Shown one piece after another: positions 26,762 to 35,228 of a stretch of 64,000 nucleotides of DNA. How positions within the stretch are numbered: the stretch's first letter is position 1; the number at the start of each line of letters is the position of its first letter. Both the position numbers and the translations under genes were made by a program. The notes under the pieces are model-generated. The model made no database searches. It was given only the letters and a program-made list of their open reading frames with translations, and was not told the DNA's origin. This DNA is from Tenuifilaceae bacterium CYCD (GTDB lineage Bacteria; Bacteroidota; Bacteroidia; Bacteroidales; Tenuifilaceae), in NCBI GenBank assembly GCA_036322835.1, contig AP027304.1, positions 1,736,001 through 1,800,000 on the forward strand, given 5' to 3'.

Positions 26762-27097
26762 ACCGCGGAAGCATTTCATTGTACCGCGGAAGCATTTTAT
26801 TGCACCGCGGAAGCATTTTAATGAACCGCGGAAGCATTTCATTGAACCTCGGAAGCATTTCATTGCACCGCGGAAGCATTTTAATGAACCTCGGAAGCAT
26901 TTCATTGTACCGCGGAAGCATTTCATTGCACCGCGGAAGCATTTTAATGAACCTCGGAAGCATTTCATTGCACCTCGGACGCGTTTCATTGTACCTCGGA
27001 AGCATTTCATTGCACCGCGGATGCATTTTAATGAACCGCGGAAGAGTTTTATGAGACCGCGGAAGCATTTTATTGCACCGCGGAAGCATTTTATGGC
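26762..27097. repeat. Minisatellite: 16 tandem 21-bp units
   Basis: Sixteen units of exactly 21 bp follow the form ACC(G/T)CGGAAGCATTT(C/T)A(T/A)TGN with no indels. Variation concentrates at unit positions 4, 16, 18 and 21. Units 1-9 show a 63-bp higher-order pattern, in which every third unit ends TTTTAATGA. Because 21 is a multiple of three, frames stay open on both strands and give repetitive 7-residue peptides, which I regard as by-products. The unit contains the palindrome CCGCGG in most copies. Confidence 0.9.
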
Positions 27098-27447
27098 CGT
27101 GCAAAAGCTTTGCTTGTGCCTGCAGCTATGAAAGTTTTATGCAATATTGTGTAGCATTGCCTAGCATTTACCCCGCATTGGTAACCTGTAAAGGGTTATT
27201 TATCACTTATGTTGCCACATTCGTAAATTGCAGGGTAACAAGTAGCCTGTGTCTGTAATTAAACAGCATAAAATGGCTTAGTGTTAAAATTACAGTGCTC
27301 TTATTTGCATTGTATTACCAATATATTTTGCTAGTTTTATAGTGGGTTTAATATTATATATTTAAGTGCTGTATTATATAATAGTGTTGTCGGTACAAAA
27401 TAAGAATACTTTAGTAAGAAAGTAAGTTCAAATAAAATATAACTAAT
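27098..27447. other. AT-rich intergenic region at the left edge of the island
   Basis: 350 bp with no recognisable gene, hairpin or repeat. It carries the unknown promoter of the small gene at 27448. Confidence 0.5.
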
Positions 27448-27678
27448 ATGGCTCTCTTCTCGATTACTGTAAAACAAAACAGGTATTCAAATGGGGTTAG
27501 GTTAGAAAAAGGAATGAGCGTTGAAGTTTCTTCTTCATATTCTAATCCATTAACAACAAATGGCGGACATGAAGTTCAAGAAGCTTTTATGCGCAAGTAT
27601 GGTATTGACTTAAAAAAGAACGGAGGTGGTTCTATCACAAGTTTAGGTTCATATCTTGAGGTGAAAAAACTGAATTAA
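27448..27678 (+). CDS. Small conserved-looking protein (possibly DUF6140)
   Basis: This 76-residue protein begins MALFSITVKQNRYSNGVRLE, followed by KGMSVEVSSS, and has a central MRKYGIDLKKNGG segment. This layout resembles short Bacteroidetes proteins that I associate with DUF6140, but the family name is from memory and uncertain. The gene starts the AT-rich island and lies 12 bp before the UDG-like gene, so they are probably cotranscribed. Function is unknown. Confidence 0.65.
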   Translation: MALFSITVKQNRYSNGVRLEKGMSVEVSSSYSNPLTTNGGHEVQEAFMRKYGIDLKKNGGGSITSLGSYLEVKKLN

Positions 27679-27689
27679 ATATCTAATTT

Positions 27690-28355
27690 ATGAAAATATT
27701 TGAAGAAATAGATGCTCTAATAAAAGCGAAAATGGACAACGATAAAGAAGAAATATTCCCAGTGTTAGATGGTATTGTCAATGATAAAGAGTATTCAAAA
27801 GCTAAATATGAAATTCTTTGGATTCTTAAGGAACCGCATGATAAAGGTGGTGGTGATTGGGATATGAGAAAGTTCCTTCGTGATAAAAGGAAATTAATGA
27901 AATACCCAAAGTGGCAAAGCACTTTCAGCAACATTATTTATGTAACATATTCAATTCTAAATGATTTCAAATGCTGGGATGATATGGATGATATAGCAGA
28001 CAAACCAGAAATGATAGACATTCTAAAAAAAATTGCTTTTATCAATTTAAAAAAGATACCCGGGGAATCAACAAGCGTTCATTCTGTCATCAAAAAAGCA
28101 TATGATGCACATAAGGGTATTATTCTTCAGCAAATCCATTTATGTAACCCTAATGTTATAATTTGTGGTGGTACAATGAGCATTATATCAAAGGACTTAG
28201 GCATAGATAAGTTAATTGATAAAAATGGCATTAAGTACTATGCTACTGAAAACAAAATTTATATCGATACATATCACCCCAACCAGAGGGGTTCTCAAAA
28301 AGAATACTGCAATAGCATCATAGGGATTGTTAGAGATTGGTCTCAAAAGAAATAA
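27690..28355 (+). CDS. Uracil-DNA-glycosylase-like superfamily protein
   Basis: This 221-residue protein has no signal peptide. Three blocks fit the uracil-DNA glycosylase fold: YEILWILKEPHDKGGGDW near residue 36 (the strand and loop that carry the catalytic residue in UDGs), NPNVIICGGT near 152, and IDTYHPNQRGSQKEY near 192 (the late HPS/HPN motif). A catalytic Asp or Asn cannot be assigned by eye, so activity is uncertain; other readings of the fold are possible. It follows the 76-residue gene by 12 bp and precedes a secreted protein by 36 bp. The DNA is visibly more AT-rich than the flanking core genes. Confidence 0.6.
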   Translation: MKIFEEIDALIKAKMDNDKEEIFPVLDGIVNDKEYSKAKYEILWILKEPHDKGGGDWDMRKFLRDKRKLMKYPKWQSTFSNIIYVTYSILNDFKCWDDMDDIADKPEMIDILKKIAFINLKKIPGESTSVHSVIKKAYDAHKGIILQQIHLCNPNVIICGGTMSIISKDLGIDKLIDKNGIKYYATENKIYIDTYHPNQRGSQKEYCNSIIGIVRDWSQKK

Positions 28356-28391
28356 AACTAGATTTAGTTGAAAACATTTAATTTTGATAAT

Positions 28392-29696
28392 ATGAAATCA
28401 TTGTACAAGGCATTAGTATTTACAATCTTATTTTTTTATTCGGAATTTCTGTACTCCCAAGTTACGATTACCGAAATTAAGAAGATTGAAGTTAAGGATT
28501 TTTTAAAACCTGAACCCTACGACAGCTTAAAAAACTGGGAAACATTCGAAAAAATTGGAGAGTATAAAAAATATATCGGACTACAGGTATATTTAATACC
28601 ATTTACAAATCCACACTTATACTATGATAATAGAGAGTCAACACAACTCCCATTATTACTCTCAAATCATCCTAATACTATCCCTGTCAATCCAAAATTG
28701 CATCCTTCCTTTAATAAAATATATACTTCCATTTATAAACCATACAACTATTCTGTTAATAATTATGGTGGTAGTGTCGGACTTTGTTCGGATAGCAATG
28801 AAGTTTGTAATAAATACTTTACAATTATAGACGTTCTTTATGATGCTAAGTTGAAAGATTATTGGAATCGTTTAGATATAACTTTGCGGGATGCCTTTCG
28901 CAAAAATAATGATGCAAAAAATGGAGATGTTCATATTGACAGGTATGACTTTATGGGTACCAATAATGCTCCAGAATTACTTTTTGTATTACGTAATGAT
29001 ATAAATGGTGATACAATTTATAGTGAACACACCAGCCGCTTTTTCTTATTAGTACCCTATTTTGTAAAGCAAAAACAATTGTATCAAAACAAATATTTAA
29101 TATATGATGATGAAAAAGAATATGGTAATTATCGTTATCCTACTTTAAAAGAATTCGATTCACGTTACATTGTAAAATCAGAAAATGATGATGGGGAAGT
29201 GGTTAATACAGGTAAAGAAGTCATAATTGAACCCGGTAGTAAATGGTTTTGTTTTGATGTAACTCTATTAGGCCCCACTTATGATATTCATTACATACTA
29301 AAAAATGAAAAAGATGAACAAGTTGCCTTAGTTTCGCTTAAGGGGTTTATTGAAAAACAGAGTTATATTAAAAGAGAAACAGATAAAAAAATACAAAAAC
29401 AGCAATTATTAGCAAAACGTAAGCAAGAAGACATAATTAGAACAGAAAATGCAAGAAAAGTTTTTGAAAAGCGCAGGACAGAATGCATTAAGAAATTTGG
29501 TCTACAAAATGGAGAATTGATTGCTCAGGGTAAGGTTAGAATTGGAATGTCTAAAGAAATGTGCAAATATTCTTGGGGTACTCCATTTTGGACTAGCAAA
29601 ACAACAACTGTAAATTCTATTGATGAGGATTGGTACTATGGACTGGGATTCAGCCTTCATTTTGAAAATGACTATTTAATAAGAATTGATGAATAG
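28392..29696 (+). CDS. Secreted protein with C-terminal SmpA/BamE-like motif, unknown function
   Basis: The ATG at 28392 gives a signal peptide (MKSLYKALVFTILFFYSEFL, then YSQ); an upstream ATG at 28368 would add eight residues. The ~434-residue protein has a Tyr/Asp-rich beta region, then a Lys/Arg/Glu-rich coiled helix (~330-375). Its C-terminal domain has the pattern GKVRIGMSKEMCKYSWGTPF, which resembles the 'GM-x-x-x-V-x-x-x-x-G-x-P' repeat of SmpA/OmlA and BamE domains. It is followed by repeat module R1, the first of the cassette-type repeats. Confidence 0.7.
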   Translation: MKSLYKALVFTILFFYSEFLYSQVTITEIKKIEVKDFLKPEPYDSLKNWETFEKIGEYKKYIGLQVYLIPFTNPHLYYDNRESTQLPLLLSNHPNTIPVNPKLHPSFNKIYTSIYKPYNYSVNNYGGSVGLCSDSNEVCNKYFTIIDVLYDAKLKDYWNRLDITLRDAFRKNNDAKNGDVHIDRYDFMGTNNAPELLFVLRNDINGDTIYSEHTSRFFLLVPYFVKQKQLYQNKYLIYDDEKEYGNYRYPTLKEFDSRYIVKSENDDGEVVNTGKEVIIEPGSKWFCFDVTLLGPTYDIHYILKNEKDEQVALVSLKGFIEKQSYIKRETDKKIQKQQLLAKRKQEDIIRTENARKVFEKRRTECIKKFGLQNGELIAQGKVRIGMSKEMCKYSWGTPFWTSKTTTVNSIDEDWYYGLGFSLHFENDYLIRIDE

Positions 29697-29704
29697 ATTC
29701 TCGG

Positions 29705-29912
29705 CTCGGCGAAGTCTGTGACTTCGTCGTATATAAAAGGCAGTTTTTTAACCGCCATTGCCGTAAGGAAAAGTTTATTATTTGTTGTAAATGTTTGCGG
29801 TTTGTAGACAGCCATTTAAGCAAGCGTGGACAGGAGACTACGCCTTTAGCGCGGGATTTTACGCGGCCAGAGACCGCCATTTAGGTACGACGAAGTCACA
29901 GACTTCGCCGAG
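29705..29912. repeat. Repeat R1a: 208-bp segment with 26-bp perfect inverted ends (MITE-like)
   Basis: The left arm 29705-29730 and right arm 29887-29912 are perfect inverted copies over 26 bp, each containing the internal palindrome CGAAGTC-TGT-GACTTCG. No ORF lies between. The right ~106 bp (29815-29920) recurs at 34929-35034 with the same internal spacing but without a left arm. It looks like a small non-autonomous element or a structured RNA-forming end of a cassette. Confidence 0.8.
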
Positions 29913-29916
29913 CGAG

Positions 29917-30038
29917 GGTTCAAACTACTGGGGTTGATGATGCAGATGCAGAATTTTTATTACTTTTAACTTAGTTTTTAACGGCGGATAACGCCGCTGG
30001 CGGTTAACTCCCCAGCGTAAGCAACAGCCGATCGTTGG
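29917..30038. repeat. Direct repeat R1b, left border of the 30049-30744 gene
   Basis: 122 bp beginning GGTTCAAACTACTGGGGTTG and ending CGTTGG. It recurs at 30764-30885 with the same length and six differences by eye (~95% identity). It contains the hairpin GGCG-GATAA-CGCC. Its end lies only 10 bp before the ATG of the enclosed gene. Confidence 0.85.
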
Positions 30039-30048
30039 CGGTGATTTT

Positions 30049-30744
30049 ATGAAGACACTTACCAACATATTGATAATGCTATTTTTTGGTCAACTTGCTA
30101 TGGGTCAAGAACACCAGAAAGAGAGAGATATACCCTCTTCTCAACTTTTATCAAACTCGGATTATCATCAACGAAAAGAATTAGCCAAACAAATAGGATT
30201 AACAGATTTGGAAAAAACTAAAAATTCTCTCTGTTTAAGATTCTGGGATACAGACAAAGTTGTTGATATAATAAAAAATGATTCCATTGAAATATATGTT
30301 TATCCAATAATATATTCAAAAAAAGGACGGTTGATTACAAAGGAATTATTGATTTGCAGAACAGACAAGTCCTTAATGCTTAATCAACTCGACAAATTAG
30401 GCATTAAAAACCTGCCTGATTGCTCCACGATTGCTAATTATGAATTCTTTGATTCAGGTTATACATATTGCTTTGAAGTTTCTTCAATAGAGAATTATCG
30501 TTTTTTCACTTATCATAAACCTCAAAATCAAAAAAGAGAAATTCAAGAAGCATTTGAAGTAACCGAAATAGTAAGAATAATAAATGAATTCACAAACTGG
30601 CCTGCAATACGAGATGAATTTTTGAATAGTTTAAGAATTGGTAAATACAGATTTACAACAGTAATTGGAGTTGTTGAAAAAAATAGGTGGACGTATACGT
30701 ATTATCCTTGTAATACTGAATTTAGGAAAAGAATATTTAAATAA
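30049..30744 (+). CDS. Secreted protein of unknown function, bracketed by direct repeats
   Basis: This 231-residue protein has a signal peptide (MKTLTNILIMLFFGQLAMGQ). The mature protein is AT-rich in codon use and mixes helices and strands (IEIYVYPIIYSKKGRLITKE, SSIENYRFFTYHK), with no motif I recognise. It is the only gene between two 122-bp direct repeats (R1b and R2), so gene plus downstream repeat forms an ~847-bp unit resembling a cassette. The start codon is 10 bp after R1b, leaving almost no room for its own promoter outside the repeat. Confidence 0.7.
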   Translation: MKTLTNILIMLFFGQLAMGQEHQKERDIPSSQLLSNSDYHQRKELAKQIGLTDLEKTKNSLCLRFWDTDKVVDIIKNDSIEIYVYPIIYSKKGRLITKELLICRTDKSLMLNQLDKLGIKNLPDCSTIANYEFFDSGYTYCFEVSSIENYRFFTYHKPQNQKREIQEAFEVTEIVRIINEFTNWPAIRDEFLNSLRIGKYRFTTVIGVVEKNRWTYTYYPCNTEFRKRIFK

Positions 30745-30763
30745 AAAACTACCGCCGACACAC

Positions 30764-30885
30764 GGTTCAAACTACTGGGGTTGATGATGCAGATGCAGAA
30801 TTTTTACTACATTTAACTAACTTTTTAACGGCGGATAACGCCGCTGGCGGTTAACTCCCCAGCGTAAGCAACTGCCGACCGTTGG
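30764..30885. repeat. Direct repeat R2, right border of the 30049-30744 gene
   Basis: The second copy of R1b, 122 bp without indels. Homology stops at CGTTGG on the right, after which the sequences differ (GCGG in R1b, GTA in R2), and at GGTT on the left. Confidence 0.85.
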
Positions 30886-30938
30886 GTACAATGCAATAGT
30901 ATTATGACCTTAAAAATAACATTAAATATCTACGACTT

Positions 30939-33900
30939 ATGATTAGATTTTTACATTACTTGAGAAATATCCAGATTTTGGTTGTCTTTTTGCTATTGGG
31001 GATATCAAGCATTCCAGCACAAAAGCCTGTTAAGTTACAGTATAACATGATACGAAATGCTTCACCCTTAAATGCATTTGGTAAAAATGTTATTGCAAAA
31101 GACGATAGTATCAAAAATAAGTCTAAGTCCATTATTACAAATATTGACAACTTAGATGACAAAATGCTTGCCCCCAATGCAAAGCAACTTCATCAGATAA
31201 GTGTTTTTAAGGGTGTCAAAAACTATAACGTTAAATCCACTACACCAATTAATATTGGTGATAATATGTATCTTTTAGATAATGTTACAGATCCTTCAAG
31301 TACACTTTTAGAGGTAAAAGTAAATGATAATCAATGGCAAAACCTTCTTTCAAGTGAATCTTGTATCAATGTAATGCAAGAAATATCGAATCTTATTTAT
31401 TCTAAATTTAATGATGACTTTGATTTTATTCATTTTGTTTTAAATACTCCATATAACAATGATATTGTTAATAATTTAGGATTTTATGGTCGGAATTACG
31501 TTATTAATAATAATATCAAAGGAATTGGCTTGGCTAATAGCGATTTCTCGCCATATTATGGTTCAAACGGCAAATTGAAATCAATCATGTACTTTCCTTT
31601 TTATGATGCAATTCTTTCTGGACCTGCACTTCATGAGCTTTGTCATAATTGGGCAGCATATATAAGCCCCATTCCATTCTTACCCGATAATATGCCAATA
31701 AATCAGTCTCCAATTTATAGCAGCCACTGGGGTATCAGTAATGCAGGAGGGCAACTAGGTGGATTTAAATATGTGAGGGTAGTGGAAGAAAACAGTGGGG
31801 GTGTTGTGGGTAAAACGCTTTATCAGGGAAGCATGTATCCCGATATCAATGCCGATGGCTCGTATAAGACTGGAGGTTTTGGTATAAATAGTAATAGCGG
31901 TAATGCAATTCCCTATTCCGATATCGAGCTTTATCTAATGGGGTTAAAAACAGAACAAGAACTGCGTGATTCTAATTTCCATCTTGATATTTATAGCGGC
32001 AATAGTATCGATGGCGTAGATTTTAACAATGGTTACTTTTATGCTACAAATGTTACTTCCTATACCATTGATGATATAATTGCATTGAATGGTAGTCGAA
32101 TACCGGATGCATCTTCCTCCCAAAAGCAATTTAAAATACTTACCATATCGCTAACGCCCGATACAGCAACCATAAGCTACTGTAGTAGTATAGCTCAAAA
32201 CGTAAAGTGGTTTGCTGGTGATGTGGGCGATATAACAAATCCCAACCTTTATAACTTCCGTCAGGCAACTGGCAATTCGGGTTCACTAGTAGTGGATAGC
32301 ATCAAGAACAGTTTGAAGTTTATTTCTTCTGCAACATTAAGTAATATAGCATTAAGCGGAGGAACAATGTCTCCTGCTTTCAACCCTTACATTTTCAATT
32401 ATACAGTAACAGTAACACCCGATTTGGAAACCATAGATATAACAGGAACTTCTGATAATCCAAATGCTACAATTACTGGAAATACCACTGCAATGCCTAT
32501 TGCACTAAATGACTATACAGATACATGCATTGTGGTAACCAATGAAAATGGCATTAGTCAAACTTATTATATTTCAGTATTAAGGGGAATTCTTCCACCT
32601 GTATCATATACATGGCAGATAGATAACCCAGAGAAGGAAACACAAATATATATTGATGCAAAGGCAGGAGAGACATGTATAATTAACTGGGGAGATGGTA
32701 CAGCGCCAACAACGTTCACTGGCAAAGGGCTTGAATTGCCTGTAGTTGATAATTCTACAATGCAATCGCACCAATATAATCAAGTAGGTACTTATAAAGT
32801 TACAATCACAGGGGAAAGCGAATTGGAAAGTCCTTTGTTGCAATTATCACAGAATGTTTGGCAGGATCAGGTAGGATACCATTTGACTTCTATAGATGTT
32901 CGAAAAGCAACTGACCTGTTAACTTTGGGGTTCAGGGTTACTGACATATCACAACTGGATGTCAGTCGTAATACAAAACTAAAATGGCTAGACTGTGAGC
33001 TAAGTAAATTGTCATCATTAAATCTTAGCAGTAATCCGTCATTAAAAGAGTTGCTTTGTAATAATAACCTGCTTAATAATTTAGACATCGAGAATTGTAA
33101 ACTTCTCACCAGATTACATTGCGATGGTAATGAAATCGAGAACTTGAACGTAAGTCATAATAGATTACTAAATATGTTCTATTGTGATAACAACAAGTTA
33201 AAATCAATAGATGTTTCTAATAACCCCTTTTTAAAATATTTCGGTTGCGGAAACAATTTACTCTCAAATATTGATGTAAGCTATAATCCTAATTTAGATT
33301 ATTTGGGCTGCTACGGAAATCAGATTTCAAAATTAGACATTAGTAATAATACTAAACTAACTTATTTACAATGTAGCAGCAATTTACTTGAGAATTTGAA
33401 TGTAAGCAATCTTGATATTTTAGAAATATTAGACGTGTACAGTAATAAATTGACTAATTTGGATATAAGTAATCTTTTGTCATTAAAAGAATTACAATGT
33501 CAAGAAAATTCACTTTCATTTACGAACATATATAACATATTCCAACAAATAAGTGGTATCAATAACAAATATTTAGGATCTCAAATTTTACCTGATTCAA
33601 CTGTTTCACTCAATACTCCTATAGCAATAGACACAGTATTTTATGGTGTTAATACAGTATTTGAAGTTGAAGGCGGAGTCTTAGGAACGAACTATATACT
33701 TAATAATGGTGAAATAAATTTCCTAACTTCTGGTAGTTATAATGTGTCTATAAGCAATCCCGCAATAGTATGCTCAGATGGTACTGCAAAAATTATACAG
33801 ACTTTTATTGTAAGCAAAAGAAGCCAAAATCTTGAATGGGAACAAACACTTGCCGCTGTCTATGGAGATGCTCCCATTTCGCTAACCTGTTCCGCAAGTA

Positions 33901-34811
33901 GCGGACTGGATATTTCATACAGTTCCGACAATAATTCAGTAGTTGCTGTAAACGGAAGCACGTTAAGCATCATGGGCGCAGGTATTGCCAACATTGCTGC
34001 AACCCAAAACGGCAACGAAAACTATAATGCTGCCAATACAGTTACGAAAACTATTACCGTTACCAAGGCACCCCTTACTGTCACGGCAAATGACCTCGTC
34101 CGCGCTTATGGTGAAGAGAACCCTCCGTTTACGTTCTCCTTTACCGGGTTTAGAAACGGCGAAACAGCGGCTGTAATTGATGCTTTACCGAGTGGCAGTA
34201 CAGCTGCTGACCTGCTGAGCAACGTTGGCAATTATGCAATAATCGCTTCCGGTGCAAGCGATACCAATTACGACTTTAGCTACCAACCGGGAAACCTCGA
34301 AGTCACCAAGGCACTGCTTATAATCACTGCCGATAATAAAACTCGCAAGCAGGGAGAGGATAACCCAACGTTTACTCTGACATATTCTGGTTTTAAGAAC
34401 AGTGAGAACGAGAATGTACTGGATGTTTTGCCAGCAGTTTCGTGCGTGGCAGATGCAAACTCCTCAGTTGGGATGTACGATATAGTGCTATCGGGCGGTA
34501 GCGACAACAACTACACCTACAACCTGATTAACGGTACGCTGGAGGTAACCTTTAGCACTACAGTAGAAAGTATTTTGGCAAAAGGCATATCGGTTTACCC
34601 CAATCCTACGAAGGATAAACTAAAGATAGACTGCGAGGAAATCATTGAAACCATGGAAATAACAGACTTGCTGGGCAACGTACTGCTACGCAGAAAAGTA
34701 AACGCAAAGAATGCTGAAATACCTATGGACAGGTATCAAAGCGGATGCTATTTGCTGCATATAGTAACCGGAAGCGGGAAAGGAGCTGTAAAGAAAATAA
34801 TAAAACGCTGA
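30939..34811 (+). CDS. T9SS-secreted multidomain protein: HExxH peptidase-like region, cadherin-like, leucine-rich repeats, MBG repeats, sorting tail
   Basis: This 1290-residue protein has a signal peptide (~1-28). Region ~130-440 contains LHELCHNWAAY, an HExxH motif (His232-His236), with a possible third ligand at His263 (SSHWG); this suggests a zinc metallopeptidase. A cadherin-like beta-sandwich (~463-550, TLSNIALSGGTMSPAFNPYI) is followed by a PKD-like stretch with INWGDGTAPTTFTG, then about nine leucine-rich repeats of the form LxxLxxxxNxLxxLDVSxN (~650-880). A bacterial Ig-like domain and two MBG-type domains (~965-1205) precede a T9SS sorting tail (~1215-1290, ISVYPNPTKDKLKI, ending KKIIKR). 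It is likely exported to the surface. Codon composition shifts from AT-rich to GC-richer near residue 960, suggesting a mosaic origin. Confidence 0.85.
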   Translation: MIRFLHYLRNIQILVVFLLLGISSIPAQKPVKLQYNMIRNASPLNAFGKNVIAKDDSIKNKSKSIITNIDNLDDKMLAPNAKQLHQISVFKGVKNYNVKSTTPINIGDNMYLLDNVTDPSSTLLEVKVNDNQWQNLLSSESCINVMQEISNLIYSKFNDDFDFIHFVLNTPYNNDIVNNLGFYGRNYVINNNIKGIGLANSDFSPYYGSNGKLKSIMYFPFYDAILSGPALHELCHNWAAYISPIPFLPDNMPINQSPIYSSHWGISNAGGQLGGFKYVRVVEENSGGVVGKTLYQGSMYPDINADGSYKTGGFGINSNSGNAIPYSDIELYLMGLKTEQELRDSNFHLDIYSGNSIDGVDFNNGYFYATNVTSYTIDDIIALNGSRIPDASSSQKQFKILTISLTPDTATISYCSSIAQNVKWFAGDVGDITNPNLYNFRQATGNSGSLVVDSIKNSLKFISSATLSNIALSGGTMSPAFNPYIFNYTVTVTPDLETIDITGTSDNPNATITGNTTAMPIALNDYTDTCIVVTNENGISQTYYISVLRGILPPVSYTWQIDNPEKETQIYIDAKAGETCIINWGDGTAPTTFTGKGLELPVVDNSTMQSHQYNQVGTYKVTITGESELESPLLQLSQNVWQDQVGYHLTSIDVRKATDLLTLGFRVTDISQLDVSRNTKLKWLDCELSKLSSLNLSSNPSLKELLCNNNLLNNLDIENCKLLTRLHCDGNEIENLNVSHNRLLNMFYCDNNKLKSIDVSNNPFLKYFGCGNNLLSNIDVSYNPNLDYLGCYGNQISKLDISNNTKLTYLQCSSNLLENLNVSNLDILEILDVYSNKLTNLDISNLLSLKELQCQENSLSFTNIYNIFQQISGINNKYLGSQILPDSTVSLNTPIAIDTVFYGVNTVFEVEGGVLGTNYILNNGEINFLTSGSYNVSISNPAIVCSDGTAKIIQTFIVSKRSQNLEWEQTLAAVYGDAPISLTCSASSGLDISYSSDNNSVVAVNGSTLSIMGAGIANIAATQNGNENYNAANTVTKTITVTKAPLTVTANDLVRAYGEENPPFTFSFTGFRNGETAAVIDALPSGSTAADLLSNVGNYAIIASGASDTNYDFSYQPGNLEVTKALLIITADNKTRKQGEDNPTFTLTYSGFKNSENENVLDVLPAVSCVADANSSVGMYDIVLSGGSDNNYTYNLINGTLEVTFSTTVESILAKGISVYPNPTKDKLKIDCEEIIETMEITDLLGNVLLRRKVNAKNAEIPMDRYQSGCYLLHIVTGSGKGAVKKIIKR

Positions 34812-34928
34812 TTGAATTAAGAAGGATATACCAATAGCCATGCAATTTATAACGTTGCGGCTGTTGGTGTAAATTGCGGGTCTGGAGCCGAGCTGTTCTT
34901 CGGTGAGTTTGCAACAGGCAAACCGCAG

Positions 34929-35034
34929 TTTAAGCAAGTGTAGCCAGGATACTACGCCTTTAGCACGGGATTTTACGCGGTGAGAGACCACCATTTAGGT
35001 ACGACGAAGTCACAGACTTCGCCGAGCGGGGGTT
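34929..35034. repeat. Repeat R3a, second copy of the R1a right half
   Basis: 106 bp, from TTTAAGCAAG to CGAGCGGGGGTT, matching 29815-29920 with the same internal spacing and about ten differences. It includes the arm that is inverted in R1a (GACGAAGTCACAGACTTCG). It follows the T9SS protein gene by ~117 bp. The sequence before it (34840-34875) contains an 8-bp inverted pair GCAATTTA/TAAATTGC around TAACGTTGCGG. Confidence 0.8.
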
Positions 35035-35152
35035 TTCCAGTGTATGTCATTTCAAAAATAGCAGGCACAGCCTGCTGCTGATAGCCAGACGGCGGCACAG
35101 CCGACCGCCAAACACGTTTCGTATTGCTTTATACAGCCTTGGCTGAACAGGG
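35032..35152. repeat. Direct repeat R3b, left border of the toxin-antitoxin pair
   Basis: About 121 bp from GTTTTCCAGTGTATG to GAACAGG. A near-identical copy is at 35934-36056. It contains hairpins GCAGGC-ACA-GCCTGC and GGCGG..CCGCC. It directly follows R3a at the same GGGTT junction where R1b follows R1a. Confidence 0.85.
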
Positions 35153-35211
35153 GGTTATATAAGTAAGTTGTACGTAAGTTTGACTATAAAACATTGTATT
35201 GTAGAAATTCG

Positions 35212-35219
35212 TATCTTTG
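35212..35219 (+). promoter_or_regulatory. -7 box (TATCTTTG) just before the antitoxin
   Basis: A perfect TAnnTTTG ends 9 bp before the ATG at 35229, so transcription would start only a few bases ahead of that codon. The transcript would be nearly leaderless, or translation would begin at the second ATG (35235). TTG at 35194-35196 is a weak -33 candidate. Confidence 0.55.
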
Positions 35220-35228
35220 TGAAAAGCC

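Noticed and set aside
26762-27097. CRISPR array
   Set aside because: Units are contiguous 21-bp repeats without unique spacers and no cas genes are nearby.
26538-27104. Long open frames on both strands through the 21-bp repeats
   Set aside because: The period is a multiple of three, so all frames stay open; the peptides are simple heptapeptide repeats, the variation is not biased to synonymous positions in any frame, and no start context was recognised.
29705-30048. Firm identification of R1/R2 as integron attC sites
   Set aside because: Only one right edge (GTTGGGT) fits the attC core and no matching left core with complementary sequence or integrase was found, so only the cassette-like layout is claimed.
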